From positions 186,001 to 250,000 of the forward strand of contig JBQNCN010000002.1 of the NCBI GenBank assembly GCA_052169395.1: a DNA stretch of 64,000 bases, written 5' to 3'. Positions 35,143-43,730 of the stretch are shown here, piece by piece (the stretch's first letter is position 1; each line of letters opens with the position of its first letter). The translations under genes were made by a program, and so were the position numbers. Source of the DNA: Fimenecus sp052169395 (lineage in GTDB: Bacteria; Bacillota; Clostridia; Oscillospirales; Acutalibacteraceae). The notes under the pieces are model-generated. The model was not told where the DNA came from and searched no databases. It worked only from the letters and a program-made list of their open reading frames with translations.

Positions 35143-35851
35143 TTTTATCCTCCTTATCACAGTCGCATAAATTGCAAATCAGTTTTCTCTGCTCATCGGA
35201 TAAATCAGCCTCCGACAGCAGTTCACAAGCGGTTTTCAACTTTGTTTGCAGAAGTCTTACTTTTTCATCCATTGCAATAAGGTCGCTTGCAACGGGATCG
35301 GGAATATGAATTTGGTCAATGTTTTCAACTTTTTTACCGTTCTGTTTGACCACCCTTGCAGGAACGCCCACTGCCGTACTGTTTTCAGGAATATCTTTAA
35401 GTACCACGGCCCCCGCCGCAATATTTGCGTTATCTCCAACTTGAAAAGGGCCCAAAAGCTTTGCACCTGCACCGATAAGCACATTATTACCTATTGTAGG
35501 ATGACGCTTTCCGCAGTCTTTTCCCGTTCCGCCAAGAGTAACGCCCTGATAAACCGTTACATCATTACCTATTTGTGCGGTTTCTCCAATGACGACTCCT
35601 GAGCCGTGATCGATAAAAAAACGTCTGCCTATTTCAGCCCCTGGATGAATTTCAATCCCCGTTTTTCTTACGGCTCGTTGGCTTATCGCTCTTGCAAAAA
35701 AACGAAAGCCGTGCTTCCAAAGAAAATGTGAGATTCTATAACTGCTCATTGCTTTGACACTTGGATATAAAAGCATTACTTCAAGCGCTGAAGGTGCTGC
35801 CGGATCCCGTTCTTTAACGGTTTTTATATCTTCTTTTAAATACTTAAACAT
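35129..35851 (-). CDS. cysE: Serine O-acetyltransferase
   Basis: 240 residues. The left-handed beta-helix hexapeptide region spans about 80-180 (IEIHPGAEIGRRFFIDHGSGVVIGETAQIGNDV, QGVTLGGTGK, RHPTIGNNVLIGAGAK). It makes O-acetylserine from serine and acetyl-CoA, the first step of cysteine synthesis. A long leader with T-box features lies upstream and cysS downstream, so cysteine supply and charging respond together to uncharged tRNA-Cys. Confidence 0.95.
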   Translation of the reverse strand: MFKYLKEDIKTVKERDPAAPSALEVMLLYPSVKAMSSYRISHFLWKHGFRFFARAISQRAVRKTGIEIHPGAEIGRRFFIDHGSGVVIGETAQIGNDVTVYQGVTLGGTGKDCGKRHPTIGNNVLIGAGAKLLGPFQVGDNANIAAGAVVLKDIPENSTAVGVPARVVKQNGKKVENIDQIHIPDPVASDLIAMDEKVRLLQTKLKTACELLSEADLSDEQRKLICNLCDCDKEDKNENL

Positions 35852-35870
35852 ATATCACCCTGATAAAAAA

Positions 35871-36082
35871 TTAAAAGCCGCCTCCGCTTTTGCGAAGGCG
35901 GCTTTGCCGCTGTTCCACTTCGATTTATCACTCTTGCCCTTTAACGCGGGGAATTCGTACACGCATTACCGTGTCCACTCACGGACGCACTTTGCGCCTT
36001 GCCTCATACGCTTTTTCACCAAACAAGCGCTCTCTGAAAATCCGCGCGGCTTTTTCCGATCACAGTGTTTTTTTGTTTTGTT
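35871..36082 (-). promoter_or_regulatory. T-box leader (tRNA-Cys sensing) of cysE-cysS
   Basis: The minus-strand leader of about 200 bases has AGAGAG and GGTGAAA stem I elements near 36030-36025. The conserved T-box region reads GTGGAACAGCGGC (35918-35906). The TGGA bulge pairs with a 3' end ...UCCA, which matches the U discriminator of tRNA-Cys. A terminator follows (stem 35877-35902, then U run) with an alternative antiterminator pairing GCGGC with GCCGC. Cysteine genes downstream support the specificity. I could not fix the specifier codon by eye; a TGC lies near 35986. Confidence 0.85.
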
Positions 36083-36088
36083 TTTGTG

Positions 36089-36117
36089 ATTATACCATAC
36101 AGAAAATGTAAAGGCAA
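36089..36117 (-). promoter_or_regulatory. Promoter of the cysE-cysS T-box transcript
   Basis: Minus-strand TTGCCT (36117-36112) and TATAAT (36094-36089) with a 17-base spacer; the T-box leader begins about 7 bases downstream. Between here and the pgsA stop (36331) about 210 bases hold no gene I can support. Confidence 0.7.
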
Positions 36118-36330
36118 TCAATCCTTCAGTATAAATGCCATATACAAAGGAAGAGTTAAAACATTTCCCATTCAACCTATATTATAATCTTCCGGCTTTA
36201 TAGCATTTTATTATAATTCCGACGCTTTCTATCCATTGAAGACTTCCCATATATTTTAAAGCACTTGACCCTTTTTATAATAGAATAAAAGAGTTTGCAA
36301 CTTTTTAAAGCGGCTTTTTGATTTATTCCG

Positions 36331-36912
36331 TTATTTATTTTTAAAATCTATAAGCTTTGCGGCGTTTTTGATATATATTGCACCTGAGGCAACCGTAAAG
36401 CCTGCGCAAAGCCACATAAGAAGCTCTGAAAAGAACGGCATTTTGAAAAAGCCCCCTTCTGTAAGAGGTGTTCCGAATTTATTTTGATATATTCCGGCAA
36501 GAATTAAAATTGTAGTTGTAAAAACCATTTCCGCAACCGTCTTTACCTTGCCGAACATACTTGCCGGAATAACCGTACCCTTTGCCGCCGCCATTGTGCG
36601 AACGGATGATACGGTAAATTCTCTGAAAAGAATTATAATGACGGGCCAGATACCGCAAAAGCCTTCATAAAGCAGAAAGAGGAAGGCGGAGGTGGTAAGT
36701 ATTTTATCTGCAATCGGGTCGGCAATTTTGCCGAAATTTGTCACAAGATTATATTTTCTTGCAATATAGCCGTCAGCAAAATCTGAAATGCAGCTTATTA
36801 TATATATTGTACCGGCTATAAAAAATCGATGTTTGCCTCCGTAAAGTGCGGAAGCGAGAAATATAGGAGTTAAAATGATTCTCAAAGTTGTTATTTTATT
36901 CGGCAGATTCAT
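36331..36912 (-). CDS. pgsA: CDP-diacylglycerol-glycerol-3-phosphate 3-phosphatidyltransferase
   Basis: 193 residues, membrane protein with about five helices. CDP-alcohol phosphotransferase motif DFADGYIARKYNLVTNFGKIAD, followed by DK, has all the conserved Asp/Gly/Ala/Arg positions. It makes phosphatidylglycerophosphate, the first committed step to phosphatidylglycerol. The start lies within the end of rimO (17-base overlap), the usual rimO-pgsA order of clostridia. Confidence 0.94.
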   Translation of the reverse strand: MNLPNKITTLRIILTPIFLASALYGGKHRFFIAGTIYIISCISDFADGYIARKYNLVTNFGKIADPIADKILTTSAFLFLLYEGFCGIWPVIIILFREFTVSSVRTMAAAKGTVIPASMFGKVKTVAEMVFTTTILILAGIYQNKFGTPLTEGGFFKMPFFSELLMWLCAGFTVASGAIYIKNAAKLIDFKNK

Positions 36913-38233
36913 AAGCCGCTCCTATTAAATCATAATCATTTGTGCCTATGATTTTCACTTTTACCATATCTCCGTTTTCAAGAGGCAAGGTACTTGTAAA
37001 ATTCACAATGCCGTCAATTTCAGGTGCATCACGCCAAGTTCTGCCGATATATGTATCGGTGTAACCGTCGTAATTTTCAACAACCGTTTCAAGTATTTTA
37101 CCTATGTTTTCTTCATTTTTTTGTGTGAAAATTCTGAACTGTATGTCCATTATATTTTCACCACGTTGTTTTTTTATATCATCCGCAATTTGATTATCCA
37201 TATTTGCGGCAAGTGTACCCTCTTCTTTTGAGTAGGTAAAACAGCCAAGCCTGTCAAATTTTGATTTTTTCACAAATTCTGAAAGTTTCTCAAAATCCTC
37301 ATCCGTTTCTCCGGGAAATCCCGTCATCAAAGTTGTTCTGAGAGTTGCATCGGGCAAAACATTCCTTATTTTTTCGCAAAGCGTCATGTTGATTTCAAGA
37401 GAACCCTGCCTTCTCATTGCTTTTAAAATTTTTGCACTTGCGTGTTGAAAAGGAATATCAAAATAATTAAGGAGCTTTTCATTTTCTGCAAAAACTCTTA
37501 AAAGCTCATCAGAAATTGTTTCCGGATAAATGTATAAAACTCTTATCCAACATAGTTTTTCAATTTTGCAAAGCTCTGATAAAAGCTCAGGCAGGCGTCT
37601 TTCACCGTATAAATCTTCTCCGTATCTTCCGGTATCCTGAGCAATTACTATAAGTTCTTTTGTACCCTCATCCGCAAGAAATTTTGCCTCATCTATGATT
37701 TCCTGAAATGGCTTTGAGCGAAAGCCTCCACGAATTTTAGGAATTGCACAGTAGGAACAGCCGTTGCTGCAGCCGTCGCTGATTTTGAGATATGAATACC
37801 AATGTGGAGTGGTAAGTATTCTGCCGCCTGATAGAGGTAAATCTTTTTTTGCTCCTTCAAAAAGCTTTGTTTTGTCAGAGGTTAAAATTTCATCAACAGC
37901 TTTTACAATATCTTTTTCAGCACCTAGCGTTATAATTCCGTCAACTTCGGGAAGTTCTTCTTTAATTTCATTGTGATATCGTTCTGAAAGACAACCAGTA
38001 ACAATTATTTTTTTGATGACACCCTCTTTTTTCAGTTCTGCCATATCGAGAATGTTTTCAATCGCTTCTTTTTTTGCATCTTCAATAAAAGCACAGGTGT
38101 TAATGATAACGGCATCCGCACCGTCCACCGTTTCAGTAATTTCAAAGCCGTTTTCAGACAGCTTGTGAAGCATATGTTCCGAATCTACTCTGTTTTTTGA
38201 GCAGCCGAGCGAGATCATTCCGATTTTTTGCAT
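36896..38233 (-). CDS. rimO: Ribosomal protein S12 methylthiotransferase
   Basis: 445 residues. The N-terminal MTTase domain has its three cysteines in SLGCSKNRVD, IINTCAFI and VTGCLSERY. The radical SAM CxxxCxxC is CSNGCSYCAIP, and a C-terminal TRAM domain covers about 375-440. It adds a methylthio group to an Asp of ribosomal protein S12. The SLGCSKN opening and lack of the MiaB-specific extension favour RimO. It lies between recX and pgsA. Confidence 0.94.
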   Translation of the reverse strand: MQKIGMISLGCSKNRVDSEHMLHKLSENGFEITETVDGADAVIINTCAFIEDAKKEAIENILDMAELKKEGVIKKIIVTGCLSERYHNEIKEELPEVDGIITLGAEKDIVKAVDEILTSDKTKLFEGAKKDLPLSGGRILTTPHWYSYLKISDGCSNGCSYCAIPKIRGGFRSKPFQEIIDEAKFLADEGTKELIVIAQDTGRYGEDLYGERRLPELLSELCKIEKLCWIRVLYIYPETISDELLRVFAENEKLLNYFDIPFQHASAKILKAMRRQGSLEINMTLCEKIRNVLPDATLRTTLMTGFPGETDEDFEKLSEFVKKSKFDRLGCFTYSKEEGTLAANMDNQIADDIKKQRGENIMDIQFRIFTQKNEENIGKILETVVENYDGYTDTYIGRTWRDAPEIDGIVNFTSTLPLENGDMVKVKIIGTNDYDLIGAAYESAE

Positions 38234-38243
38234 TTTTTCACCG

Positions 38244-38852
38244 TCATATTTCTTCAGAAATTTTTCTTAGGGCATTTTTTATATCCTGATAAGAGTAGCC
38301 GAAACGCAGCAGCTTGTCAACCGTCTTTCGTACTTGCTCTTTGGAGGTTAAACTGTTTATATATCTGTTTTTTATAAGAGTTTTTATTCGTTCGGTTTCA
38401 TTTTGTTCCGTTTTTCTCATTGCAAAGTCAATCACATCAGCAGAAAGCCCACGCTTGTAAAGCTCCGCACGTATGCGTCTTGCACCGTAGGGTTTTGAAC
38501 GGTAAAGTGCTTCGGCAAGATCCTCAGCAAAGGCTTTGTCGTTTAAGAGATATGCATTCTCAAGCTCTTTTAAGGCATATTCAACTGCATCCTTTTTAAA
38601 ATCTTTCAGAAGTTTTCTTTCAAGCTCCTTTTTTCCGTGTGCACGCCTTTCAATAAGAGAAACACCTTTTTTAAAAGCTCTTCTGAAGGTGAGTTCTTTT
38701 TCAAGATGCGGTTTTTCACTTTCAGAAATTTCATTTCGGCAAAACCAATCCGACGAGTACCAGAAGGTCTCGTCGGAAGTCATAAAATATTCATCGTCCA
38801 GAAAAATATGGATTTTTCCGTTACGACCTTTTTTATATGAAAGAGTTGTCAT
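38244..38852 (-). CDS. recX: Regulatory protein RecX
   Basis: 202 residues, three tandem three-helix repeats typical of RecX (RRAHGKKELERKLL, AEALYRSKPYGARRIRAELYKRGLS, KEQVRKTVDKLLRFGYSYQDIKNAL). It modulates RecA filaments. It overlaps the recA stop by 4 bases (ATGA) so it is translated right after recA. Confidence 0.9.
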   Translation of the reverse strand: MTTLSYKKGRNGKIHIFLDDEYFMTSDETFWYSSDWFCRNEISESEKPHLEKELTFRRAFKKGVSLIERRAHGKKELERKLLKDFKKDAVEYALKELENAYLLNDKAFAEDLAEALYRSKPYGARRIRAELYKRGLSADVIDFAMRKTEQNETERIKTLIKNRYINSLTSKEQVRKTVDKLLRFGYSYQDIKNALRKISEEI

Positions 38853-40006
38853 TCATCCATAAAGGCGTCAATAGAAGCTTTTGCCACGGCACTGTTTTCA
38901 ACCGGTTTGTAGCTTACAGGATCATCAGCTTCGTCGATTTTTGTGATTTCATCTTCTGAAAAGCTTCCGCTTCCCTCAATAAGTTTTACACGAAGTTTTT
39001 CTTCAATCTCATTAGACAAAGTCTTGTTTGACTTCAACAAATCACGCACTTTTTCTCTGCCCTGACCGAGTCTTTCTCCATTATATGAGAACCATGAGCC
39101 GGATTTTTCAAGAATCTCATACTTTACACCCATATCTACAAGTTCACTTTCTTTTGAAATTCCTTCACCGTAGAGAATATCGAATTCAGCAGTTTTAAAC
39201 GGCGGAGCAACTTTATTTTTAACGATTTTGCAGCGAGTTCTTGACCCTATCTGCACTCCTTTTGAGTCTTTGAGAGGTTCACCCTTTCTTACATCAACAC
39301 GGATGGTCGCATAGAATTTAAGCGCAATACCGCCTGTTGTAACCTCTGGATTTCCATAAATTACGCCGATTTTCTGTCGAAGCTGATTTATAAAAATAAC
39401 AAGAGTATTAGATTTTGAAATAACGCCGGCAAGCTTTCTGCACGCTTTTGACATAAGTCTTGCGTGTGTGCCGACAGAAGCCTCTACCATATTTCCTTCA
39501 ATTTCACTTTTGGGAACGAGTGCGGCAACTGAATCTATAACAATTATTGAAATGGCGCCGGATCTTGCAAGAGCTTCGGCTATTTCCACCGCCTGCTCTC
39601 CGTCATCAGGTTGAGAAACAAGCAGTTCGTCAATGTTTACACCGAGTTTTGTAGCATATTCGGGATCAAGTGCATGTTCCGCATCTATAAATGCCGCAAC
39701 GCCTTCCGCTTTTTGTGCCGCTGCCACCGCCTGAAGTGCAAGTGTGGTTTTACCCGAACTTTCAGGGCCGTATACTTCAACAATTCTGCCGCGTGGAAAT
39801 CCGCCGACGCCGGTTGCAGCGTCAAGAGATATTGAACCCGTTGAAATTGTTTCGAGATCGAGCGCTCTGTTTTCGCCGAGGCGCATAATTGAGCCTTTGC
39901 CGTATTGCTTTTCTATTTGCTCTATTGCGGTAGTTAAAGCGGCTTTTTTATCGTCGCTTTTTGATAATTCCGTCTTTGATTTTGCAGTTTTTGCTTTTGC
40001 AGCCAT
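38849..40006 (-). CDS. recA: Recombinase RecA
   Basis: 385 residues. Walker A GPESSGKTTLALQ, Walker B region SIIVIDSVAALVP, L2 loop VIFINQLRQKIGVIYGNPEVTTGG. It forms the strand-exchange filament and activates LexA cleavage. TTTGGAGG precedes the start. A LexA box and sigma-A promoter lie upstream. The acidic C-terminus is a bit long, with EDEITKIDEADDP. Confidence 0.98.
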   Translation of the reverse strand: MAAKAKTAKSKTELSKSDDKKAALTTAIEQIEKQYGKGSIMRLGENRALDLETISTGSISLDAATGVGGFPRGRIVEVYGPESSGKTTLALQAVAAAQKAEGVAAFIDAEHALDPEYATKLGVNIDELLVSQPDDGEQAVEIAEALARSGAISIIVIDSVAALVPKSEIEGNMVEASVGTHARLMSKACRKLAGVISKSNTLVIFINQLRQKIGVIYGNPEVTTGGIALKFYATIRVDVRKGEPLKDSKGVQIGSRTRCKIVKNKVAPPFKTAEFDILYGEGISKESELVDMGVKYEILEKSGSWFSYNGERLGQGREKVRDLLKSNKTLSNEIEEKLRVKLIEGSGSFSEDEITKIDEADDPVSYKPVENSAVAKASIDAFMDE

Positions 40007-40023
40007 TGACAGCCTCCAAATAA

Positions 40024-40038
40024 GTGAACATTTGTTCG
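40024..40038 (-). promoter_or_regulatory. LexA (SOS) box of recA
   Basis: GAACATTTGTTC core at 40026-40037; minus strand reads CGAACAAATGTTC, matching the Gram-positive CGAACnnnnGTTC operator. It lies downstream of the recA -10 hexamer and upstream of the ribosome site, a blocking position. Confidence 0.9.
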
Positions 40039-40050
40039 ATTACGAAGTTA

Positions 40051-40079
40051 ATTATACTATATGAATTTTAAAATTGCAA
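40051..40079 (-). promoter_or_regulatory. recA promoter
   Basis: Minus-strand TTGCAA (40079-40074) and TATAAT (40056-40051) with a 17-base spacer; LexA box just downstream. Confidence 0.75.
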
Positions 40080-40096
40080 TACTTATATGTATTGCG

Positions 40097-40405
40097 TTAT
40101 TCATTGTCGGTTTCCGAATTTAATTCTTTCATGTATCCGGCGGTTATTATACCGGAAGGCAATGCAATAATGGCAATTCCTAAAACTGCTGAAACCATAG
40201 TGACAAAACGTCCTATTGAGGTAACCGGATAAATATCTCCGAAAATAAATCTGTTATAGCCATAGGTGTAAAAGGATAAAACAAAAATGAAATCGACTTT
40301 TTTTCAACTTATAATCTGCCGTTAAAAATCGCAATAAATAATCCACAACAAAAATAATTAGTGCGATTTTATCAATTATATAAAAAAGATGTTTTCCATA
40401 GATAA
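40097..40405 (-). pseudogene. Remnant of a voltage-gated potassium channel gene
   Basis: Two pieces in different frames on the minus strand. The upstream piece (about 40398-40257) encodes IIDKIALIIFVVDYLLRF then LTADYKLKKSRFHF, like the S2 helix and S2-S3 loop of voltage-sensor domains. The downstream piece (about 40290-40097) encodes FIFGDIYPVTSIGRFVTMV, then LGIAIIALPSGIITAGYMKE and a stop. This is the end of the pore loop (GD-x-YPVT) and the S6 helix of Kv-type channels. S3-S5 and the TVGYG filter core are missing and the frame shifts, so the gene is dead. Its 5' end runs into the rpmB terminator. Confidence 0.8.
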
Positions 40406-40410
40406 AAATG

Positions 40411-40431
40411 AAAAAACGCCCTAAAGGGCGT
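40411..40431 (-). terminator. rpmB terminator
   Basis: ACGCCC (40416-40421) pairs with GGGCGT (40426-40431), loop TAAA, and six Ts follow on the minus strand. Confidence 0.88.
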
Positions 40432-40448
40432 GTTTTCTCCTTAATGAA

Positions 40449-40640
40449 TCAGTCGGCGGCGCGCTGAACCTTGCCTGAGCGAAGGCACGCAGTGCATGCG
40501 TGTACAGATTTATGAGCTCCGTTCACGATGGCCTTAACCTTTTTTACATTAGGTTTATAGGTTTTATTTGATCTTCTGTGCGAATGAGAAATCTTGTTTC
40601 CGAAGGCAACTTCCTTTCCGCAAATTTCACACTTTGCCAT
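40449..40640 (-). CDS. rpmB: 50S ribosomal protein L28
   Basis: 63 residues from the ATG at 40640, with GGAGGTG 6 bases upstream (an ATG at 40649 precedes it). Features are CEICGKEVAFGNKISHSHRRS and CTACLRSGKV, giving two CxxC pairs, the zinc-binding form of L28. Monocistronic, with its own promoter and terminator. Confidence 0.96.
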   Translation of the reverse strand: MAKCEICGKEVAFGNKISHSHRRSNKTYKPNVKKVKAIVNGAHKSVHACTACLRSGKVQRAAD

Positions 40641-40672
40641 ATCTCGCACCTCCTTATAAAATTAGCTTATGT

Positions 40673-40701
40673 ATCATAACAGATTAAATAATAAAAAGCA
40701 A
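40673..40701 (-). promoter_or_regulatory. rpmB promoter
   Basis: Minus-strand TTGCTT (40701-40696) and TATGAT (40678-40673) with a 17-base spacer. Confidence 0.65.
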
Positions 40702-40765
40702 GATGATTTTTTAAAAGCTGTAGTTCTTGGTGAAAGTTATTATAAAATTTTGAAATTGCAAGCTT

Positions 40766-41104
40766 TTATCTTACAACAAGCAGAGCTCCGCATACGATAA
40801 GAGCAACACCTATAATTTTAACCGGTGTGATTTTTTCTTTTAAAACAAGATATGAAACAATAAGCGTCCATACATAAGTGAGCGCGGTTAAAGGAAGCAC
40901 CACTGAATACGCCATATATTTAAGAACTACAATATTCAAAACTGCAGCGCCGGCATAGATGAATCCGCCTATCCACAGATTGATGTTTTTTATCATATCA
41001 AAGAGTTTTCCGCCGCTTTGAGTGGCTTTTTTGAAAAATACCGAAGCGACAGTTCCCATGAAAGTCATAAAAAGAATTAAAATATAAATAAGAGGAGTTT
41101 TCAT
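40766..41104 (-). CDS. Small four-helix EamA/SMR-like transporter subunit
   Basis: 112 residues with four membrane helices (ILILFMTFMGTVASVFF, LWIGGFIYAGAAVLNIVVL, PLTALTYVWTLIVSYLVL, IIGVALIVCGALLVV). The motif PLTALTYVWTLIVSYLVLKEKIT is typical of EmrE/ArnE-like half-transporters. It overlaps the second such gene by 4 bases, suggesting a heterodimer. With the GT2 enzyme it may flip a lipid-linked sugar. Confidence 0.78.
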   Translation of the reverse strand: MKTPLIYILILFMTFMGTVASVFFKKATQSGGKLFDMIKNINLWIGGFIYAGAAVLNIVVLKYMAYSVVLPLTALTYVWTLIVSYLVLKEKITPVKIIGVALIVCGALLVVR

Positions 41105-41472
41105 TTATTAACCTCTCTTTTTTTATTTTTTTTGTCATCGGAGCCGCCGCCTATAAATATAACTCCGACAATAATTACAAGAACGCCTATGATTTTCCAT
41201 TTTGTAAGCGGTTCCGAAAGTACAGCCGCACCCAAAATAAGTGAGATGACGTAGTTCATACTCATAACGGGTTGAAGGACCGAAACCTCACCGAATTTGT
41301 AGGCGTAAAGCATAAAAAGTGCTCCCAGACCATAAAATCCGAAACCTATTACAGCCCATAAAAAGCCTTTGTTTGCAGAAATTTTCCAAAAAAGCTGACC
41401 GACACAGGCAAAAACAGAAGCGAAGAGCATTATAACAATGCCCTTGCCGTTTTTTTTGAGAGATTCAAGCAT
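41101..41472 (-). CDS. Small four-helix EamA/SMR-like transporter subunit
   Basis: 123 residues, four membrane helices and a basic tail (DDKKNKKREVNK). Contains VLQPVMSMNYVISLILGAAVLSEPLT, the drug/metabolite-type motif with a conserved Glu before the last helix. Start shares a base with the GT2 stop; stop overlaps the next half-transporter. Paired halves of this kind (ArnE/ArnF style) translocate lipid-linked sugars; that role here is inferred from the neighbouring GT2. Confidence 0.78.
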   Translation of the reverse strand: MLESLKKNGKGIVIMLFASVFACVGQLFWKISANKGFLWAVIGFGFYGLGALFMLYAYKFGEVSVLQPVMSMNYVISLILGAAVLSEPLTKWKIIGVLVIIVGVIFIGGGSDDKKNKKREVNK

Positions 41473-42419
41473 TATCTGTCTTCCTTCATAAGTCTTCTTT
41501 TTTCATTTTCAGAATAAAGAAGTCTAAATTCAAAATCGTGCTTGTTCTTACTTGCGATTGTTGACAGAATAAGTCCGCTGAAAAGTGAAAGTACGGCTGA
41601 AAGAGTTATTGTGCTGACGACGATAAGTGTGGGAATTTTGGGAACAAGGCCCGTTTTGCCGAAGGTTATCATAATAGGTATAAAGAAACAGAGCGAAATT
41701 ATAAACAGCAATAAAGCGAGAAGTCCGAAAAACTCCATCGGTTTGTAGTTTTTAAAGAGTCTTGCAACTGTCATAAGCACCTTTGCGCCGTCGGAATAGG
41801 TGTTGAGCTTTGATTCAGAGCCTTCAGGGCGATTCCTAAAATCAATGACTACATTTTCAACATTCATATTTTTGTCGAGAGCGTGAATGGTCATTTCAGT
41901 TTCAATTTCAAATCCTTTTGAAACTATGGGAAAGGTTTTTACAAAGCGATATGAGAATGCACGGTAGCCCGTAAGAATATCTTTTACATTTCCTTTGAAA
42001 AGTCCGTTGATGAGGTTTCTCATAAGGCTGTTGCCGAAATTATGAAAAGGTCTTTTGTTTTCAGTGAAATAGGTGGAACTTAATCTGTCGCCAACTACCA
42101 TATCGGCATTTTTTTCAAAAACCGGAGCAATAACCTGCCTTGCAAATTCTGCAGGATAGGTGTCGTCACCGTCTATCATAAGGTAGCATTCGGCATCTAT
42201 ATCCTGAAACATGGCACGCACCACATTACCTTTGCCCTGTTTGTATTCATGTCTTACAACCGCACCGTGCTGCCGTGCGATTTTATCGGTATCATCCTTT
42301 GAATTATTGTCATAAACATAAATTGTCGCTTCGGGAAGTGCCGCTTTCCAATCATCCACAACCTTGCCTATTGTCTGTGCTTCGTTATAGCACGGTATAA
42401 GCACTGCTATTTTATCCAT
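41472..42419 (-). CDS. Family 2 glycosyltransferase with C-terminal membrane helices
   Basis: 315 residues. GT2 catalytic domain at 1-225: VLIPCYNEAQTIGKVVDDW, YVYDNNSKDDT, and the DxD-type YLMIDGDDTYPAE. Two membrane helices lie at about 230-290. It resembles dolichol-phosphate mannose synthase/GtrB-type enzymes that load a sugar on undecaprenyl phosphate. Two half-transporters follow without gap. Confidence 0.88.
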   Translation of the reverse strand: MDKIAVLIPCYNEAQTIGKVVDDWKAALPEATIYVYDNNSKDDTDKIARQHGAVVRHEYKQGKGNVVRAMFQDIDAECYLMIDGDDTYPAEFARQVIAPVFEKNADMVVGDRLSSTYFTENKRPFHNFGNSLMRNLINGLFKGNVKDILTGYRAFSYRFVKTFPIVSKGFEIETEMTIHALDKNMNVENVVIDFRNRPEGSESKLNTYSDGAKVLMTVARLFKNYKPMEFFGLLALLLFIISLCFFIPIMITFGKTGLVPKIPTLIVVSTITLSAVLSLFSGLILSTIASKNKHDFEFRLLYSENEKRRLMKEDR

Positions 42420-42501
42420 TGTGTCCCCTTGTTAGTTAATATATTCTTATTCATTATAGCTTTTTATATCAATATAATCAATTATAAATGCGGACAGCTG
42501 T

Positions 42502-43512
42502 TTATTTTATACTTTGATTATACTCTTTATTTCCTCTAAAAATTGAATGAGCAAATTTGCTGTCGGCAAAATCAATTATTATCCATCCATATTTACCGGT
42601 ATCTTTGTCGCTTATGGAGGAATTAAGTTTTTTTGCGTAAAAATAAGGATGTCCTACGGGTGCTGCACCTTTGGTGCTCAGAAAATTTATAAATAAGTTT
42701 CCGCTTAAAATATCGTTATCATTACATTTATTATTTAATTCTTCAAAGGCTTTGCGCTTATCGGAACATTTATATTCGTATTTGTCTTGAACAAAAAGTT
42801 TGTAATTTCCGTTGTCATTTATTTCAAAATTTAACGGTTCCGTTTTTGAACCCGATTGTTTTTCCCATATAAGCGGAATTCCCGATTTTTTACCCAAACC
42901 GGCATTGTCCTGATATCTTCTCATAAGCACGAGCTTTCCTCTGGAAGTGTTTAAATCGGGTATTGTGTCTGTGAGGAGCCATTTATCTTCGTTTTGAGAA
43001 ATATAATTGTTAAGAAGTGTTTGAAATTGTGCGGCAGTTTCGTTTCCGTATTCCTGTTTTACTGCAAAGATAACGGTTTCAGAAGGGTGTTTTTCAAGAA
43101 AGTTATAGCAGTCTTTCAGTACATCGTCAAGAAAAAGGGTAGGACTCCAAGGCAAAGGACCTTTTTTACATTTTGTAAAGCCGTGCATAAGCATAAGTTT
43201 GTCGTTGTCCGCACCGAGCCTTATATCAAGATAACGAAATCCGCATTCGAGCTGTTCTTTTATGCTGAGCGCCTGACATTTTGAGAAAAACGCCAGTTGA
43301 ACATATTCGGTTGCGCTGTCATGTGTACCCGGTATTTTTACAGCATTAAGAGGAGTTTTTCCGTCAATTTCAGACATCCAGTCCGAAGTGTTTTTGACAG
43401 GTGTTGTATCCACCTTTTCTAAAAACGGAATAATATATCCTGTTATAAATATTAAAATAAAAACAATCAATATGGATACAAAAGCTTTGAGTGCTTTTTT
43501 TGATTTTTTCAT
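42502..43512 (-). CDS. Phosphatidylinositol-specific phospholipase C-like protein
   Basis: 336 residues, N-terminal membrane helix or uncleaved signal at about 8-30, then a PI-PLC X domain. Two catalytic-type His lie in VKIPGTHDSATEY and LMLMHGFTKC; the substrate-site segment GFRYLDIRLG and HPSETVIFAVKQEY follow. Family enzymes cleave phosphatidylinositol or GPI-like lipids outside the cell. Whether it is active is not proven. Confidence 0.88.
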   Translation of the reverse strand: MKKSKKALKAFVSILIVFILIFITGYIIPFLEKVDTTPVKNTSDWMSEIDGKTPLNAVKIPGTHDSATEYVQLAFFSKCQALSIKEQLECGFRYLDIRLGADNDKLMLMHGFTKCKKGPLPWSPTLFLDDVLKDCYNFLEKHPSETVIFAVKQEYGNETAAQFQTLLNNYISQNEDKWLLTDTIPDLNTSRGKLVLMRRYQDNAGLGKKSGIPLIWEKQSGSKTEPLNFEINDNGNYKLFVQDKYEYKCSDKRKAFEELNNKCNDNDILSGNLFINFLSTKGAAPVGHPYFYAKKLNSSISDKDTGKYGWIIIDFADSKFAHSIFRGNKEYNQSIK

Positions 43513-43611
43513 CTAAAATTCCTTGATATAAATAATATTTTTATAAATAATATTAACATTTGAAGAATAAAAGGTCAAATTTTAAATTGTCATAAGTTTT
43601 TCTATATAAGG

Positions 43612-43628
43612 TTTCATTGGCAATGAAA
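43612..43628. repeat. 17-bp palindrome upstream of SemiSWEET
   Basis: TTTCATTG and CAATGAAA around a single G. It lies about 115 bases before a -35 box, between the PI-PLC and SemiSWEET genes, and could be an operator. Apart from this and the promoter, the 312-base gap shows nothing else I recognise. Confidence 0.5.
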
Positions 43629-43730
43629 TTTGCATGAAAGATTTACTTTTAAATTTAATATCCATATGGTGTTTTCGATTCTTTTTACCCGAAATAGCTG
43701 AAATTATTACAATTACAAGAAATCTGACAG

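Noticed and set aside
36118..36330. Short frames between the T-box promoter and pgsA
   Set aside because: A 22-codon minus-strand frame exists but has no ribosome site or similarity I can name.
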